A DNA stretch of 64,000 nt from Frateuria_A sp051900425 (GTDB lineage: Bacteria; Pseudomonadota; Gammaproteobacteria; Xanthomonadales; Rhodanobacteraceae), in the NCBI RefSeq assembly GCF_051900425.1, contig NZ_JBHZGK010000005.1, forward strand, positions 278,536-342,535, in the 5' to 3' direction. The notes beneath the pieces were generated by a model. It was given only the letters and a program-made list of their open reading frames with translations, was not told where the DNA came from and made no database searches. Of this stretch, positions 1 to 8,375 are shown in pieces; the first letter of the stretch is position 1; the number at the start of each line of letters is the position of its first letter. Made by a program: the position numbers and the translations under genes.

Positions 1-348
1 TACCACCGCGAGCGCTTCCTTGCCGCCACCGCCGAGCCCGCCTGCGAAGTGGAGATGCGCTGCTACCGCACCAGCGTCGACTGCAAACTGCACGATCTTC
101 GCGGCGGCTGGCCGGCCGCCCACGACCCGCGCGACTACGCCGCCAGCGTCGCGCTGGCGCGCAGGCTGCGCGCAGCCGGCTCCGACGGCATCGTCTACGA
201 CAGCGCGCGGCACGCGGGCGGCGAGTGCGTGGCGGCGTTCTTCCCCGACGTGGTCGCGCCCTGCCTGCAGGCGCAGCACTTCATCTACCGCTGGGACGGC
301 ACGCGCATCGCGCAGGTGCTGGAAGTGAGCGAACTGAAGCGCCCCTAG
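1..348 (+). CDS. RES domain protein, 5' truncated by the window edge
   Basis: The reading frame is open from base 1 to a TAG at 346-348, so only the C-terminal 115 residues are visible. The stretch GIVYDSARHAGGECVAAFFP matches the end of RES domains, where a Tyr-Asp-Ser/Pro segment is followed by a Gly-Gly-Glu-Cys motif. RES proteins are NAD+-degrading toxins of type II toxin-antitoxin pairs, normally preceded by a Xre/MbcA-type antitoxin gene. That partner, if present, lies outside the window to the left, so toxin function cannot be judged. The family call rests on this motif alone. The next gene starts 53 bases downstream on the same strand and is unrelated. Confidence 0.72.
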   Translation, partial: YHRERFLAATAEPACEVEMRCYRTSVDCKLHDLRGGWPAAHDPRDYAASVALARRLRAAGSDGIVYDSARHAGGECVAAFFPDVVAPCLQAQHFIYRWDGTRIAQVLEVSELKRP

Positions 349-401
349 GCCCGACCGCCGCGCAAACCCCGCCCTGACTTCTCCGGTGATAGCGTGGGCG
401 G

Positions 402-1079
402 ATGAAACGTCCCTGGCTCTGGCTGTTGCTCGCGCTGCTGCCGTCGATGGCATGGGCCTGTGCCGACCGGCCCGGGCAGTGGCAGGAAGACATCGCCGCG
501 TTTGCCGCGGCGGACCGCGCGCACCCGCCTCCGGCGCACCCGGTGCTGTTCGTGGGCAGTTCGTCGATTCGCATGTGGAGTTCGCTGGCGAGCGATTTCC
601 CTGGCCGCGCGGTGATCAACCGTGGCTTCGGCGGCTCGCGCATTCCGGACGCCACGTATTACGCCGACCGCCTGGTGGCGCCTTACCATCCGCGCGCCAT
701 CGTGCTCTACGCCGGCGACAACGACCTGGCCGAGGGATGCACGCCCGAACAGGTGCGCGATGCCTTTGCCGCCTTCGTGCGCCGTGCCCGCTCGATGGAC
801 GCGGATGTGCCGATCGCCTTCATCGCGATCAAGCCGAGCATGGCGCGCAAGAGCCTGCTGCCGCAGATCCGCCGCGCCAATGCGCTGGTACGCCGGTATG
901 CGCGCAGCCAGGCGGGCGTCAGCTATCTGGACGTCTTTACGCCCATGCTGGGGCCGGATGGCCAGCCGCAACCGAAGTGGTTCGGCGCCGATGGCCTGCA
1001 CATGAACCGGCAGGGGTATCGCCTGTGGACGGGCCTGGTGCGCGACTGGCTGCACCGTGCCCTGGACACGGCACGCTGA
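402..1079 (+). CDS. Exported SGNH/GDSL-family hydrolase (copy 1)
   Basis: A 225-residue protein with a short basic start and a hydrophobic signal sequence (about residues 4-19), so probably periplasmic or outer-membrane associated. SGNH blocks are visible: block I GSSSIR with Ser54 as nucleophile, block II GFGGS near residue 77, block III GDND with Asn107, and block V DGLH with Asp197 and His200. The family hydrolyses ester bonds in lipids, acetylated sugars or thioesters; the substrate is unknown. It is followed 93 bases later by a clear paralogue that lacks a signal sequence, so a tandem duplication sent one product to the envelope and kept one in the cytoplasm. Confidence 0.85.
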   Translation: MKRPWLWLLLALLPSMAWACADRPGQWQEDIAAFAAADRAHPPPAHPVLFVGSSSIRMWSSLASDFPGRAVINRGFGGSRIPDATYYADRLVAPYHPRAIVLYAGDNDLAEGCTPEQVRDAFAAFVRRARSMDADVPIAFIAIKPSMARKSLLPQIRRANALVRRYARSQAGVSYLDVFTPMLGPDGQPQPKWFGADGLHMNRQGYRLWTGLVRDWLHRALDTAR

Positions 1080-1172
1080 AACCCCGGGTAGCCGGGCGTG
1101 CGTGCCGCGTTACCACGCCGCCTTGATCGCCCGTCGCCTAAGGTCGGGCCACCAGCGTCCGACGGAGACGGC

Positions 1173-1814
1173 ATGCTCGACCAGCCTTCCCCTTCCGGCG
1201 GCGAGGCCGCCGAGTTCCTCGAATGGCAGAGCGAGATCGCCATCTTCGCGGCGATCGACAGGCTCGAACCGCCGCCGGCCGACGCGGTGCTGTTCGTGGG
1301 CAGTTCCTCGATCCGCCTGTGGCACACGCTGGCGGCCGACTTTCCCGAGGTTCCCACGATCAACCGCGGCTTCGGCGGCTCGGAGATCGCCGACAGCGTC
1401 TATTTCGCCGAGCAACTGGTCGGGCCATACCGACCACAGGCCGTGGTCATGTACGCCGGCGGCAACGATCTGGCCGACGGCAAGTCGCCGACCGAGGTTC
1501 GCGACGCCTTCGGCGCGTTCGTCACGCAGGTGCGTCGCTGGGCGGGGCAGGTGCCGTTCGCCTACCTGTCGATCAAACCCAACCTTTCGCGGCGCCGGCA
1601 GTTGCCCCGGATCCGCCAGGCCAACGGGCTGATCCGTGCGTGTGCCGCGGCGCGCGGGGTGGATTTCCTGGACGTCCACGCGCCGATGCTCGGCGCCGAC
1701 GGCCAGGCGGACCCGCGCTGGTTCGGCGACGACGGCCTGCACCTCAACGCCGCGGGCTATGCACTGTGGACCAGCGTGGTGCGCGACTGGCTGGCCAGGC
1801 AAGGGCTCCTGTAG
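1173..1814 (+). CDS. Cytoplasmic SGNH/GDSL-family hydrolase (copy 2)
   Basis: A 213-residue paralogue of the upstream gene with the same catalytic blocks: GSSSIR (Ser45), GFGGS, a GGND Asn motif and DDGLH. No signal peptide is present. I chose the ATG at 1173 over the longer frame from 1098 because a purine-rich GGAG lies just before it and the extra N-terminal residues look like translated intergenic sequence. The TAG stop at 1812-1814 lies inside a dispersed palindromic repeat that starts at 1808, so the repeat defines the C-terminus. The function is inferred only as an esterase or lipase-like hydrolase. Confidence 0.82.
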   Translation: MLDQPSPSGGEAAEFLEWQSEIAIFAAIDRLEPPPADAVLFVGSSSIRLWHTLAADFPEVPTINRGFGGSEIADSVYFAEQLVGPYRPQAVVMYAGGNDLADGKSPTEVRDAFGAFVTQVRRWAGQVPFAYLSIKPNLSRRRQLPRIRQANGLIRACAAARGVDFLDVHAPMLGADGQADPRWFGDDGLHLNAAGYALWTSVVRDWLARQGLL

Positions 1815-1874
1815 GAGCGCACCGGTGCGCGACCGGGAGGCATGGCGGTCGCGCACAAGTGCGCTCCTACAGGG
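1808..1874. repeat. REP-like palindromic repeat, family A (copy A1)
   Basis: Two inverted arms read TGTAGGAGCGCACCGG and its complement, with GTGCGCGACCG just inside and a short central loop. Related copies are at 23734, 46188 and 47137. It lies between the convergent second GDSL gene and phhA and supplies the GDSL stop codon. Such repeats are typical of genomes with REP-associated tyrosine transposases; none is in this window. Confidence 0.85.
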
Positions 1875-1921
1875 GCTCAGGCAGGTACGGGTCGAATGGG
1901 CGGAAGCCCACCCGGCAACCC

Positions 1922-2818
1922 TCAGGTATCGGCGTTGGTGGCGAAGCCTTCGTGGCTGCCGTAGTGGAACACGCGGTCGGCATCCTCCAGCACGTCGGCG
2001 GCCGCGTGCGGGGTCTTCTCGCGCAGCCGCGCGTAGATCGGCGTGAAGTCCGGTGTGGTCGCCTCGAACAGCTGTTCGAAGCTGTCGATCACGAAGTAGG
2101 TCTGCTGGTAGGTGTCGATGCGGTAGCGCGTGTTCATCACGCGCTCGAGGTCGAAGCCGATGCGGTTGGGCGCGTCCGCGTCCAGGCTGTAGACCGACTC
2201 GCCCTTGGAGCTGACGATGCCCGCGCCGTAGATGCGCATGCCCTCGCGAGTGTCGATCAGGCCGAACTCCACCGTGTACCAGTACAGGCGCGTGAGGTTC
2301 ATCAGCGCCTCCGGTCCGATCGCGTGCGCCTTCATGCCGCCGCGGCCGTAGGCCTGCATGTAGTCGGCGAACACCGGGTTGAGCAACAGCGGCACGTGGC
2401 CGAACAGGTCGTGGAACAGGTCCGGTTCGGACAGGTAATCGAGCTGTTCGGGCTTGCGGATCCACCAGCTCACCGGGAAGCGGCGGTTGGCCAGATGATC
2501 GAAAAACACCTCGTCCGGCAGCAGCCCTTCGACCGCGACCAGCTCCCAGCCGGTGGCCCTGGCCAGCACCTGGTTGATGTCGGCGAACTTCGGGATGCCG
2601 CCGCTGCCCAGGCCGAACTTCGCCACGCCGTCGAGGAACTCCTGGCAGGCGCGCCCCGGCAGCATCTCGCACTGGCGCGCGAACAGCGTGTCCCACACCT
2701 CGTGGTCGGTGCGCGTGTAGCTCGACCAGGGCTGCTCGACCACGTCGGTGGCGTAGACCGGCACGTAGCCGCGGTCGGTCTGCTGGTGTTCGACTTTGCG
2801 GGGCGTGGCGGTTTCCAT
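1922..2818 (-). CDS. phhA: Phenylalanine 4-monooxygenase
   Basis: A 298-residue aromatic amino acid hydroxylase that converts phenylalanine to tyrosine with tetrahydrobiopterin, O2 and non-heme iron. The iron ligands are visible: His136 and His141 in the FHDLFGHVPLL motif and Glu184 in YWYTVEFGL, matching the bacterial single-domain enzyme of about 297 residues. The start ATG at 2818 (METATPRKVEHQQ) follows a GGAG ribosome site; the longer frame to 2884 runs into the promoter region. It is divergent from an Lrp/AsnC-type regulator 147 bases away, the usual arrangement for regulation of aromatic amino acid degradation. It ends close to repeat A1. Confidence 0.96.
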   Translation of the reverse strand: METATPRKVEHQQTDRGYVPVYATDVVEQPWSSYTRTDHEVWDTLFARQCEMLPGRACQEFLDGVAKFGLGSGGIPKFADINQVLARATGWELVAVEGLLPDEVFFDHLANRRFPVSWWIRKPEQLDYLSEPDLFHDLFGHVPLLLNPVFADYMQAYGRGGMKAHAIGPEALMNLTRLYWYTVEFGLIDTREGMRIYGAGIVSSKGESVYSLDADAPNRIGFDLERVMNTRYRIDTYQQTYFVIDSFEQLFEATTPDFTPIYARLREKTPHAAADVLEDADRVFHYGSHEGFATNADT

Positions 2819-2930
2819 GGCGACTCCGGCAGCTTCTGGCGCATTGCGCTTTACATCCTCAAGAATACGCTGCGTGATCCGCACGAAGGTTGCATTTCTT
2901 GTGAATCAGCCGTGATCTGCCGCAGTATCC

Positions 2931-2947
2931 TTGCGCGGTAGGCGCAA
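2931..2947. promoter_or_regulatory. Inverted repeat in the phhA-lrp intergenic region, candidate operator
   Basis: TTGCGC-GGTAG-GCGCAA is a perfect 6-bp inverted repeat with a 5-base spacer, ending 18 bases before the regulator's ATG. Size and symmetry fit an Lrp/AsnC half-site pair, so autoregulation and control of phhA are plausible. The role is inferred from position. Confidence 0.45.
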
Positions 2948-2965
2948 AACGCGGAGCAAACTGCC

Positions 2966-3442
2966 ATGTCCAAGCTCGATCGCACCGACCTGCGCCTGCT
3001 CGCCGTGCTGCAGGGCGAAGGGCGCATCACCAATGCCGAGCTGGCCGAGCGCGTGAGCCTGTCGCCCTCGGCCTGCCTGCGCCGGCTGCAGCGGCTGGAG
3101 GCCGAGGGCATCGTCACCGGCTATGCCGCCCAGGTCGACCCGCAGGCGGTGGGACTGGGCCTGCAGGCGTTCGTGCGGGTGCAACTGGCGCGGCACGAAG
3201 CCGGCGCGATCGAACGCTTCGTGGAGAAGGTCGAGGGTTGGGAAGAGGTGGTCGCCTGCCACGCGCTGACCGGCGACATGGATTACCTGCTGCACGTCTA
3301 CGTGGCCGACCTGCCGCACTTCTCGCGCTTCCTGCTCGACCGGCTGCTCAACGATGCGGGTGTCGCCGACGCCAATTCGAGCTTCGTGCTGCGCACGGTC
3401 AAGCGCTCGCCGTCGCTGCCGCTAGGGCAGCTCGACGGCTGA
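2966..3442 (+). CDS. Lrp/AsnC family transcriptional regulator
   Basis: A 158-residue protein with the full family layout: an N-terminal winged helix-turn-helix (about residues 4-60, including the recognition stretch SLSPSACLRRLQRLEAEGIV) and a C-terminal ligand-binding RAM domain with the GDMDYLLHVYV motif. The ATG follows GGAG at 2953. It is divergent from phhA, so it probably senses an aromatic amino acid and controls phenylalanine hydroxylation. The ligand is inferred from the neighbour, not seen in the sequence. Confidence 0.93.
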   Translation: MSKLDRTDLRLLAVLQGEGRITNAELAERVSLSPSACLRRLQRLEAEGIVTGYAAQVDPQAVGLGLQAFVRVQLARHEAGAIERFVEKVEGWEEVVACHALTGDMDYLLHVYVADLPHFSRFLLDRLLNDAGVADANSSFVLRTVKRSPSLPLGQLDG

Positions 3443-3516
3443 AACGCCACACCCCACTCGCCGCCTCTTGCCCGGCCGCGCGACGGCAGGAACGAAAACG
3501 CTAAACTAACCGGCTC

Positions 3517-4311
3517 ATGGACACCGCCCCGACTTCCGCTCCCGATCCCTGGCGCCCTTTGCGCTACCTCTGGCGGGTGCCGTTGCTGCTGCTGCACATC
3601 GTGCTGGGCATCGTGCTGTGCGGGCTGATCCTGAGCTGGAACAGGCACCGCGTGATGGTCGGCGGGCGCGAGCCGTTCGCCCACCGCATGATCCGCTGGT
3701 GGTCGACCATGCTCATGCGCATCTTCGGCCTGCGCTCGGTGCGCATCGGCAAGCCGCTGCCTGATCCGGTGCTGTTCGTCGCCAACCACACCTCGTGGAT
3801 CGACATCGAGCTGCTGCACAGCCAGCGGGCGGCCTGCTTCGTGGCCAAGGCCGAGATTGCGCGCTGGCCGCTGGTCGGCTGGATGGCGGCGACCGGCGGC
3901 ACGATCTTCCACCGGCGCGGCAGCAACCACTCGCTGGCGGCGGTGATGCAGGCGATGGTCGAGTGCCTGCGCGGCGGCCGTTCGGTGGCCGTGTTCCCCG
4001 AGGGCGGTACGGGCCACAACGGCGTGCTGAAGGTATTCCACGCGCGCATCTTCCAGGCGGCGCTGGATGCCCAGGTGCCGGTGCAGCCGGTGGCCTTGCG
4101 CTTCGCGCGCGACGGCAAGCGGGTGGTCGATGCCGGCTTCCGCGAGGGCGAGCACTTCATGGGCAATCTGTTGCGCATGCTGGGCGAGGCGCCGCTGGAT
4201 GCCGAAGTCCATTTCCTCACCCCCGTGCCGGCCATGCCCGACGCGCGCCGGCGCATGGCCGAGCTCTCGCGCGAGCGCATCGGCGCGGCCCTGGAAGACG
4301 CCCACGCATGA
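3517..4311 (+). CDS. 1-acyl-sn-glycerol-3-phosphate acyltransferase (PlsC family)
   Basis: A 264-residue membrane acyltransferase. One long hydrophobic segment near residues 20-42 anchors it. The catalytic motif NHTSWID (an HX4D box) lies near residue 91 and the glycerophosphate-binding motif VFPEGGTGH further on, both diagnostic of the PlsC/LPLAT superfamily that acylates lysophosphatidate or related lysolipids. The stop overlaps the next start as ATGA, so it is translationally coupled to the alpha/beta hydrolase. A non-phosphatidate lipid substrate is possible for such paired genes. Confidence 0.88.
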   Translation: MDTAPTSAPDPWRPLRYLWRVPLLLLHIVLGIVLCGLILSWNRHRVMVGGREPFAHRMIRWWSTMLMRIFGLRSVRIGKPLPDPVLFVANHTSWIDIELLHSQRAACFVAKAEIARWPLVGWMAATGGTIFHRRGSNHSLAAVMQAMVECLRGGRSVAVFPEGGTGHNGVLKVFHARIFQAALDAQVPVQPVALRFARDGKRVVDAGFREGEHFMGNLLRMLGEAPLDAEVHFLTPVPAMPDARRRMAELSRERIGAALEDAHA

Positions 4312-5312
4312 GCGAGCTGCCGCGCGGAAAGGATTTCCGTCCCCCCTGGCCGCTGACCAGCGGCCACCTGCAGACCATGCTTTCCTCCAGCGGCGTGCGG
4401 CGCCTGCTGCTGCCGCAGAGCGCGCGCGAAGTGCTCGAGGGTGCCGAGCCGGTGCTGGTGGACGGCGGCGAGGGCGTGCGCCTGACCGGCGCCTTCACCG
4501 CGCAGCGCACCGGCGGCGCCTCGCGGGGGCTGGCGGTGCTGTTCCACGGCTGGGAAGGCAGCGTCGATTCCACCTACGTCCTGCAGACCGGCAGCCGCCT
4601 GCTGCGCGACGGCTGGGACGTGTTCCGGCTCAACTTCCGCGACCACGGCGCGAGCCACCACCTCAACGAGGCGCTGTTCCACTCCTGCCGGATCGACGAG
4701 GTGGTGCACGCACTGGGCGACATCGTGCGCCGCTGGCCGCGGCCGGCGACCGCGGTGGCGGGGTTCTCGCTGGGCGGCAACTTCGCGCTGCGCGCTGCGC
4801 TGCGTGCGCCGTCGGCAGGCATCCGGATGGACTACGCGCTGGCGGTGTGCCCGATCATCGACCCCAGCGAGGGCCTGTTCTCGCTGGAGAAGAGCGCACC
4901 CTGGTTCTACCAGGCTTATTTCATGCGCAAGTGGCGGCAGTCGCTGAAGGCCAAGCAGCAGGCCTTCCCGCAGCGGCAGTACTTCGAGCTGGCCGAGCTG
5001 AAGCAGAGCCTGCGCGGTCTGACCGAGGCGCTGGTGCTCAGGCACACCGACTTCGAATCGCTCGAGGCCTACCTGGACGGCTATTCGGTGGCGCGCGATG
5101 CGCTGGCCGGCCTGGGCATCCCGGCCACCATCCTCACCGCGCGCGATGACCCAGTGATCCCCGTCGGCGCGTTCGAGCAACTGCGGCTTCCGCCGAACAT
5201 CGAACTGGACATCGCCGAGCATGGCGGGCACTGCGGCTTCATCCGCGGCGCCGACATGGTCAGTTTCACCGACGAGTACATCGCCGCCCGCTTCAACGCG
5301 ATCGCCGCGTAA
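4308..5312 (+). CDS. Alpha/beta-fold hydrolase, YheT-like
   Basis: 334 residues. The start ATG at 4308 overlaps the plsC-like stop in an ATGA junction. An HGWEGS segment forms the oxyanion region, GFSLGGN carries the nucleophilic serine, ARDDPVIP the acid and HGGHCGF the catalytic histidine. The N-terminal PPWPLTSGHLQTM resembles the YheT/ABHD1-3 group of esterases and phospholipases. Coupling to an acyltransferase suggests a role in lipid or acyl-ester turnover. Substrate unknown. Confidence 0.85.
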   Translation: MSELPRGKDFRPPWPLTSGHLQTMLSSSGVRRLLLPQSAREVLEGAEPVLVDGGEGVRLTGAFTAQRTGGASRGLAVLFHGWEGSVDSTYVLQTGSRLLRDGWDVFRLNFRDHGASHHLNEALFHSCRIDEVVHALGDIVRRWPRPATAVAGFSLGGNFALRAALRAPSAGIRMDYALAVCPIIDPSEGLFSLEKSAPWFYQAYFMRKWRQSLKAKQQAFPQRQYFELAELKQSLRGLTEALVLRHTDFESLEAYLDGYSVARDALAGLGIPATILTARDDPVIPVGAFEQLRLPPNIELDIAEHGGHCGFIRGADMVSFTDEYIAARFNAIAA

Positions 5313-5316
5313 CCGT

Positions 5317-5385
5317 GCAGGGCGGGCTCCGGCCGATCGGCCGGGGAGGGGTAAGCTCCATGGCGGGCCGGGCCCACCCTACGAT
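5317..5385. repeat. Palindromic repeat, family B (copy B2)
   Basis: Outer arms GCAGGGCGGGC and GGGCCCACCCTACG flank an inner palindrome, CCGATCGGCCGG. The repeat fills the space between the convergent alpha/beta hydrolase and VOC genes and contributes the TAG stop of the VOC gene at 5379-5381. Related copies are at 6752, 32024 and 47250. Confidence 0.75.
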
Positions 5386-5804
5386 GTCGCGAACAGCCGC
5401 GCCGGATCGGCGAACGCCTTGAACTCCAGCGCGTTGCCGCACGGATCGAGCAGGAACATGGTGGCCTGTTCGCCCGGCTGGCCACGGAAGCGGATGTGCG
5501 GTTCGACCACGAAGCGGGTGCCGGCCGCACGCAGCCGGTCGGCCAGCGCCTGCCAGGCGTCCATCGGCAGCACCAGCCCGAAGTGGCGCACCGGCACGGC
5601 GTCACCGTCGACGTCGTGCGCGGCCACGCCGCGCGCTTCCTCCGGCGCCAGGTGCGCGACGATCTGGTGGCCGTGGAAGTCGAAGTCGACCCAATCCTCG
5701 CTGGAACGCCCTTCCGGGCAGCCGAGCAGGCCGCCGTAGAAGGCGCGCGCGTTCGCCAGCGAGGTGACCGGAAAGGCGAGGTGGAAGGGCGGCAGCGTGG
5801 GCAT
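5379..5804 (-). CDS. VOC (glyoxalase/bleomycin-resistance fold) family protein
   Basis: 141 residues. Two beta-alpha-beta-beta-beta modules of the vicinal oxygen chelate fold can be followed, beginning with FHLAFPVTSLANARAFYGGL and ending with FLLDPCGNALEFKAF; the Glu in the last motif is a usual metal ligand. Members include glyoxalase I, dioxygenases and antibiotic-binding proteins, so the reaction cannot be assigned. The start at 5804 (MPTLPPFHLAF) fits the family N-terminus better than the longer frame. The stop codon comes from a repeat. Confidence 0.85.
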   Translation of the reverse strand: MPTLPPFHLAFPVTSLANARAFYGGLLGCPEGRSSEDWVDFDFHGHQIVAHLAPEEARGVAAHDVDGDAVPVRHFGLVLPMDAWQALADRLRAAGTRFVVEPHIRFRGQPGEQATMFLLDPCGNALEFKAFADPARLFATS

Positions 5805-5969
5805 GATCGATCTCGCGAAGGGCGGGTCCGTCAGCATGGGCGGCGCCGTGTGCCGGATCAATGCGGCCGTTCACGCCGCCGGTGTCGGCCAGGCGCCATG
5901 CTGGCCACCCGACCCGCCGCCCGGTGACCGCATGCCCGCGATGCCCCCGCCCACGCGCAGGATCCCCGC

Positions 5970-6746
5970 ATGAGCATGACGCCGATCCTCGCCGCTTGCC
6001 TGGGCGGGGCCGCCGGTGCCGCCGCTACGGCGCTGGGCACGGTGCCGGCGCTGTTCGCCAGGAACATCGATCAGCGCACGCAGGACACCATGTTCGGCTT
6101 CGGCGCCGGCGTCATGCTGGCGGCCAGCGCCTTCTCGCTGGCCCTGCCCGGGATCCACGAGGCGCAGCGGCAGGGGCAGGGGCCGTGGGCCGCGGGCGCG
6201 CTGGTCGGCGTGGCGATCCTGATGGGTGCCATCGCGCTGGTGCTGCTCGAACGCGTGCTGCCGCACGAGCACTTCATCAAGGGGCCCGAGGGGCATCCGT
6301 CCCAGCGGCTCAAGCGCGCCTGGTTGTTCGTGTTCGCCATCTGCCTGCACAACCTGCCCGAGGGCCTCGCGATCGGCGTGGGCTTCGGGCCGGGCGTGGC
6401 GCATGGCGTGGCGCTGGCCACCGGCATCGCCATCCAGGACCTGCCCGAAGGGCTGGTGGTGGCGATCGCGCTGATGGCCGCCGGCTACGGTCGGCGCTGG
6501 GCCGTGTCGGTGGGCATGGCCTCGGGGCTGATCGAGCCGGTCGGCGCGCTGGTCGGCGCCGGCGTGGTGATCGATTACCCGATGCTGTTGCCGGTCGGGC
6601 TGGGCTTCGCGGCCGGGGCGATGCTGTTCGTGGTCAGCCACGAGATCATCCCCGAATCGCACCGGCAGGGGCACGAGCACTTCGCCACCGGCGGGTTGAT
6701 GGTCGGCTTCGTGCTCATGATGCTCCTCGATACCGCCTTCGGCTGA
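5970..6746 (+). CDS. ZIP family divalent metal transporter
   Basis: 258 residues with about eight hydrophobic segments. The ZIP signatures are clear: HNLPEG in the fourth transmembrane helix and QDLPEG in the fifth, which line the metal path. A His-containing loop (LPHEHFIKGPEGHPSQ) lies between helices 3 and 4. It resembles GufA/ZupT-type permeases that import zinc, iron or manganese. A manganese catalase lies just downstream on the opposite strand, which makes manganese supply an attractive but unproven link. Confidence 0.9.
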   Translation: MSMTPILAACLGGAAGAAATALGTVPALFARNIDQRTQDTMFGFGAGVMLAASAFSLALPGIHEAQRQGQGPWAAGALVGVAILMGAIALVLLERVLPHEHFIKGPEGHPSQRLKRAWLFVFAICLHNLPEGLAIGVGFGPGVAHGVALATGIAIQDLPEGLVVAIALMAAGYGRRWAVSVGMASGLIEPVGALVGAGVVIDYPMLLPVGLGFAAGAMLFVVSHEIIPESHRQGHEHFATGGLMVGFVLMMLLDTAFG

Positions 6747-6751
6747 GCGCA

Positions 6752-6862
6752 ACCGCAGGGCGGGCTTCCGCCCGCCCCGTGACGAGTGCCGGAGCCGCAG
6801 GTGGGTTCGAGCCCGCCGCTTCGGCGAGGGCAGGGTGGGCCGAAGCCCACCCTGCGGTTCCG
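6752..6862. repeat. Palindromic repeat array, family B (copy B3)
   Basis: Three successive palindromes of the GGGCGGGCTTCCGCCCGCC and GGTGGGCCGAAGCCCACC types fill the gap between the convergent ZIP and manganese catalase genes, starting 6 bases after one stop and ending 2 bases before the other. A double terminator role would be geometrically possible. Confidence 0.75.
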
Positions 6863-6864
6863 GC

Positions 6865-7761
6865 TTAGTGCCGGGTGCCGGGCGCCTGGCCGCCGTTGCG
6901 CCCCAGGTCGGCGCCGGTCTCCGGGTTGATCGACGGGTTGGAGCGCGTGCGCTGGGCCATCTGCGTCAGCACCGAACGCTGCTGGTCGGTCATGCCCACC
7001 TCCGGCAGGCCGCTGCCGCCGTCCATCGCCAGCATCTTTTCGCGGTCGCTGACGAACTGGAAGTTCTCGTCACTGTTCCATGGCCCGCGCATGTCGCCTT
7101 CGCCCTGCGAGGTGTTGACGTACATATTGGCGAACTCCGGCTTGCCTGGCAGCTTGCCCGGCGGGAAGTTCGGCTGGATCGCGTACAGCGCCTTCTCGAA
7201 CGACTGCTGGTGGGCGATCTCGCGGGTCATCAGGAAGCCCAGCGCGTCGCGTACGCCGGGGTCGGCGGTGACGTTGATCAGGCGCTCGTAGACGATCTTC
7301 GCGCGTGCCTCGGCGGCGATGTTCGAGCGCAGGTCGGCGGTCGGCTCGCCGATCGAGTCGATGTAGCCGGCCGTCCACAGCTGCCCGCCGGAATTGGTCA
7401 GTGCGGGGCCACCGCCATAGAGCACCTGGGTCACGTGCGAATCGTTGCCGGCGCCCTGCAGCTCGCGGAACATCTGCGCCTGTTCCTCGGCGCCTTCGGC
7501 GAGCTTGCCCTTGGCACCCTTGTTGAGCATGCCGACGATGGTGCCGATCACTTCGAGGTGGCTGAGTTCCTCCGTGGCGATGTCCAGCAGCATGTCCTTG
7601 CGGCCGGCGTCGTCCTCGGCCAGCGCCTGGGTGAAGTAGCGCATCGCCGCGGCGAGCTCGCCCTGCGGGCCGCCGAACTGTTCGAGCATGAGGTTGGCGA
7701 GGGCCGGATTGCATTCGGAAACCCGTACCGTGTACTGCAGGCGTTTGTTGTGAGCGAACAT
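6865..7761 (-). CDS. Manganese-containing (non-heme) catalase
   Basis: 298 residues that dismutate hydrogen peroxide with a di-manganese centre. The four-helix ferritin-like ligands are visible: Glu35 (GELAAAMRYF), Glu65 and His68 (ATEELSHLEV), a Glu in the NIAAEARAKIVYERL helix near residue 150 and a His in REIAHQQSFEKAL near residue 183, matching the spacing of the Lactobacillus plantarum and Thermus enzymes. The C-terminal region (from about 240) is the usual extended tail. The ATG at 7761 is preceded by AAGGA. Upstream lies a long intergenic region with a strong palindrome. Its neighbours suggest a stress or stationary-phase role. Confidence 0.95.
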   Translation of the reverse strand: MFAHNKRLQYTVRVSECNPALANLMLEQFGGPQGELAAAMRYFTQALAEDDAGRKDMLLDIATEELSHLEVIGTIVGMLNKGAKGKLAEGAEEQAQMFRELQGAGNDSHVTQVLYGGGPALTNSGGQLWTAGYIDSIGEPTADLRSNIAAEARAKIVYERLINVTADPGVRDALGFLMTREIAHQQSFEKALYAIQPNFPPGKLPGKPEFANMYVNTSQGEGDMRGPWNSDENFQFVSDREKMLAMDGGSGLPEVGMTDQQRSVLTQMAQRTRSNPSINPETGADLGRNGGQAPGTRH

Positions 7762-8375
7762 GATGGGTCCTTGTCGTCTGCGAAAGGGAGACGACCGGCA
7801 CGGAGCACCGGCCGCGAGGGTTCCCGGAGGCGGCAAGAACCGTGCCCCTGCCGGGGGCGCGGTTTGCGAAGGTCCTGCGCACGCAAGGGGGCAAGTTTTG
7901 CGTTCCGCTGCAAGATTTGCAGCGGTTGGGGTCGCAGCAACGCGAGGCGCGGCCAGCGCCGCTGCCGCCCACCGACCGGCACCACGTACCGAAGCCGGTC
8001 TGCGGACCCGCTCCGTTCGCGCGGGACGATGGCTGAGCCCACGGGCATCGGCGGCAACCTTGCAAGCGGTGCCCGGGACGGGCAAGTCGATCGCGCACGG
8101 CTCCACGGGGCCCGGTCGTGCGGGTCGCCTACGGCCCGAAGCAGCCCCGCTGGCGCCGGCGTCCGCGCGCGGACGTACCCTTTTCCGCTTCACGGCGGCA
8201 GCGCTACGCTGGCCGTTCCGCCCGCAAGGCAGAGCCCCATGCGTCCGCTGCCTGTGCGGGGGGAACCTGCCCGCCGCATCCGCCCGGGCCGTCTATCGCG
8301 TACCTGAGAGCGCGAACGATTCCGCCGTTCCCCCGGAGCGAAGAGGAGTCGATCCCACCCCTTGAGGAGGACCCT
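7762..8375. other. 614-base intergenic region between the divergent manganese catalase and PEBP genes
   Basis: No convincing gene is present. Frames open here are arginine-rich and lack start signals or family motifs. The region should hold the promoters of both divergent genes, but I see no clear -35/-10 pair. A strong palindrome lies at 7905-7925, and a GAGGAGG ribosome site for the rightward gene at 8364. Confidence 0.6.
7905..7925. promoter_or_regulatory. Perfect 9-bp inverted repeat upstream of the manganese catalase gene
   Basis: CCGCTGCAA and TTGCAGCGG flank the spacer GAT, giving a 21-base near-perfect palindrome 144 bases upstream of the catalase start. It has no T-run, so it looks more like a dimeric regulator site than a terminator. 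No regulator can be named. Confidence 0.4.

Noticed and set aside
8118..8375. Upstream extension of the PEBP-like gene
   Set aside because: Arg/Pro-rich translation without domain content; a strong GAGGAGG site supports the ATG at 8376.
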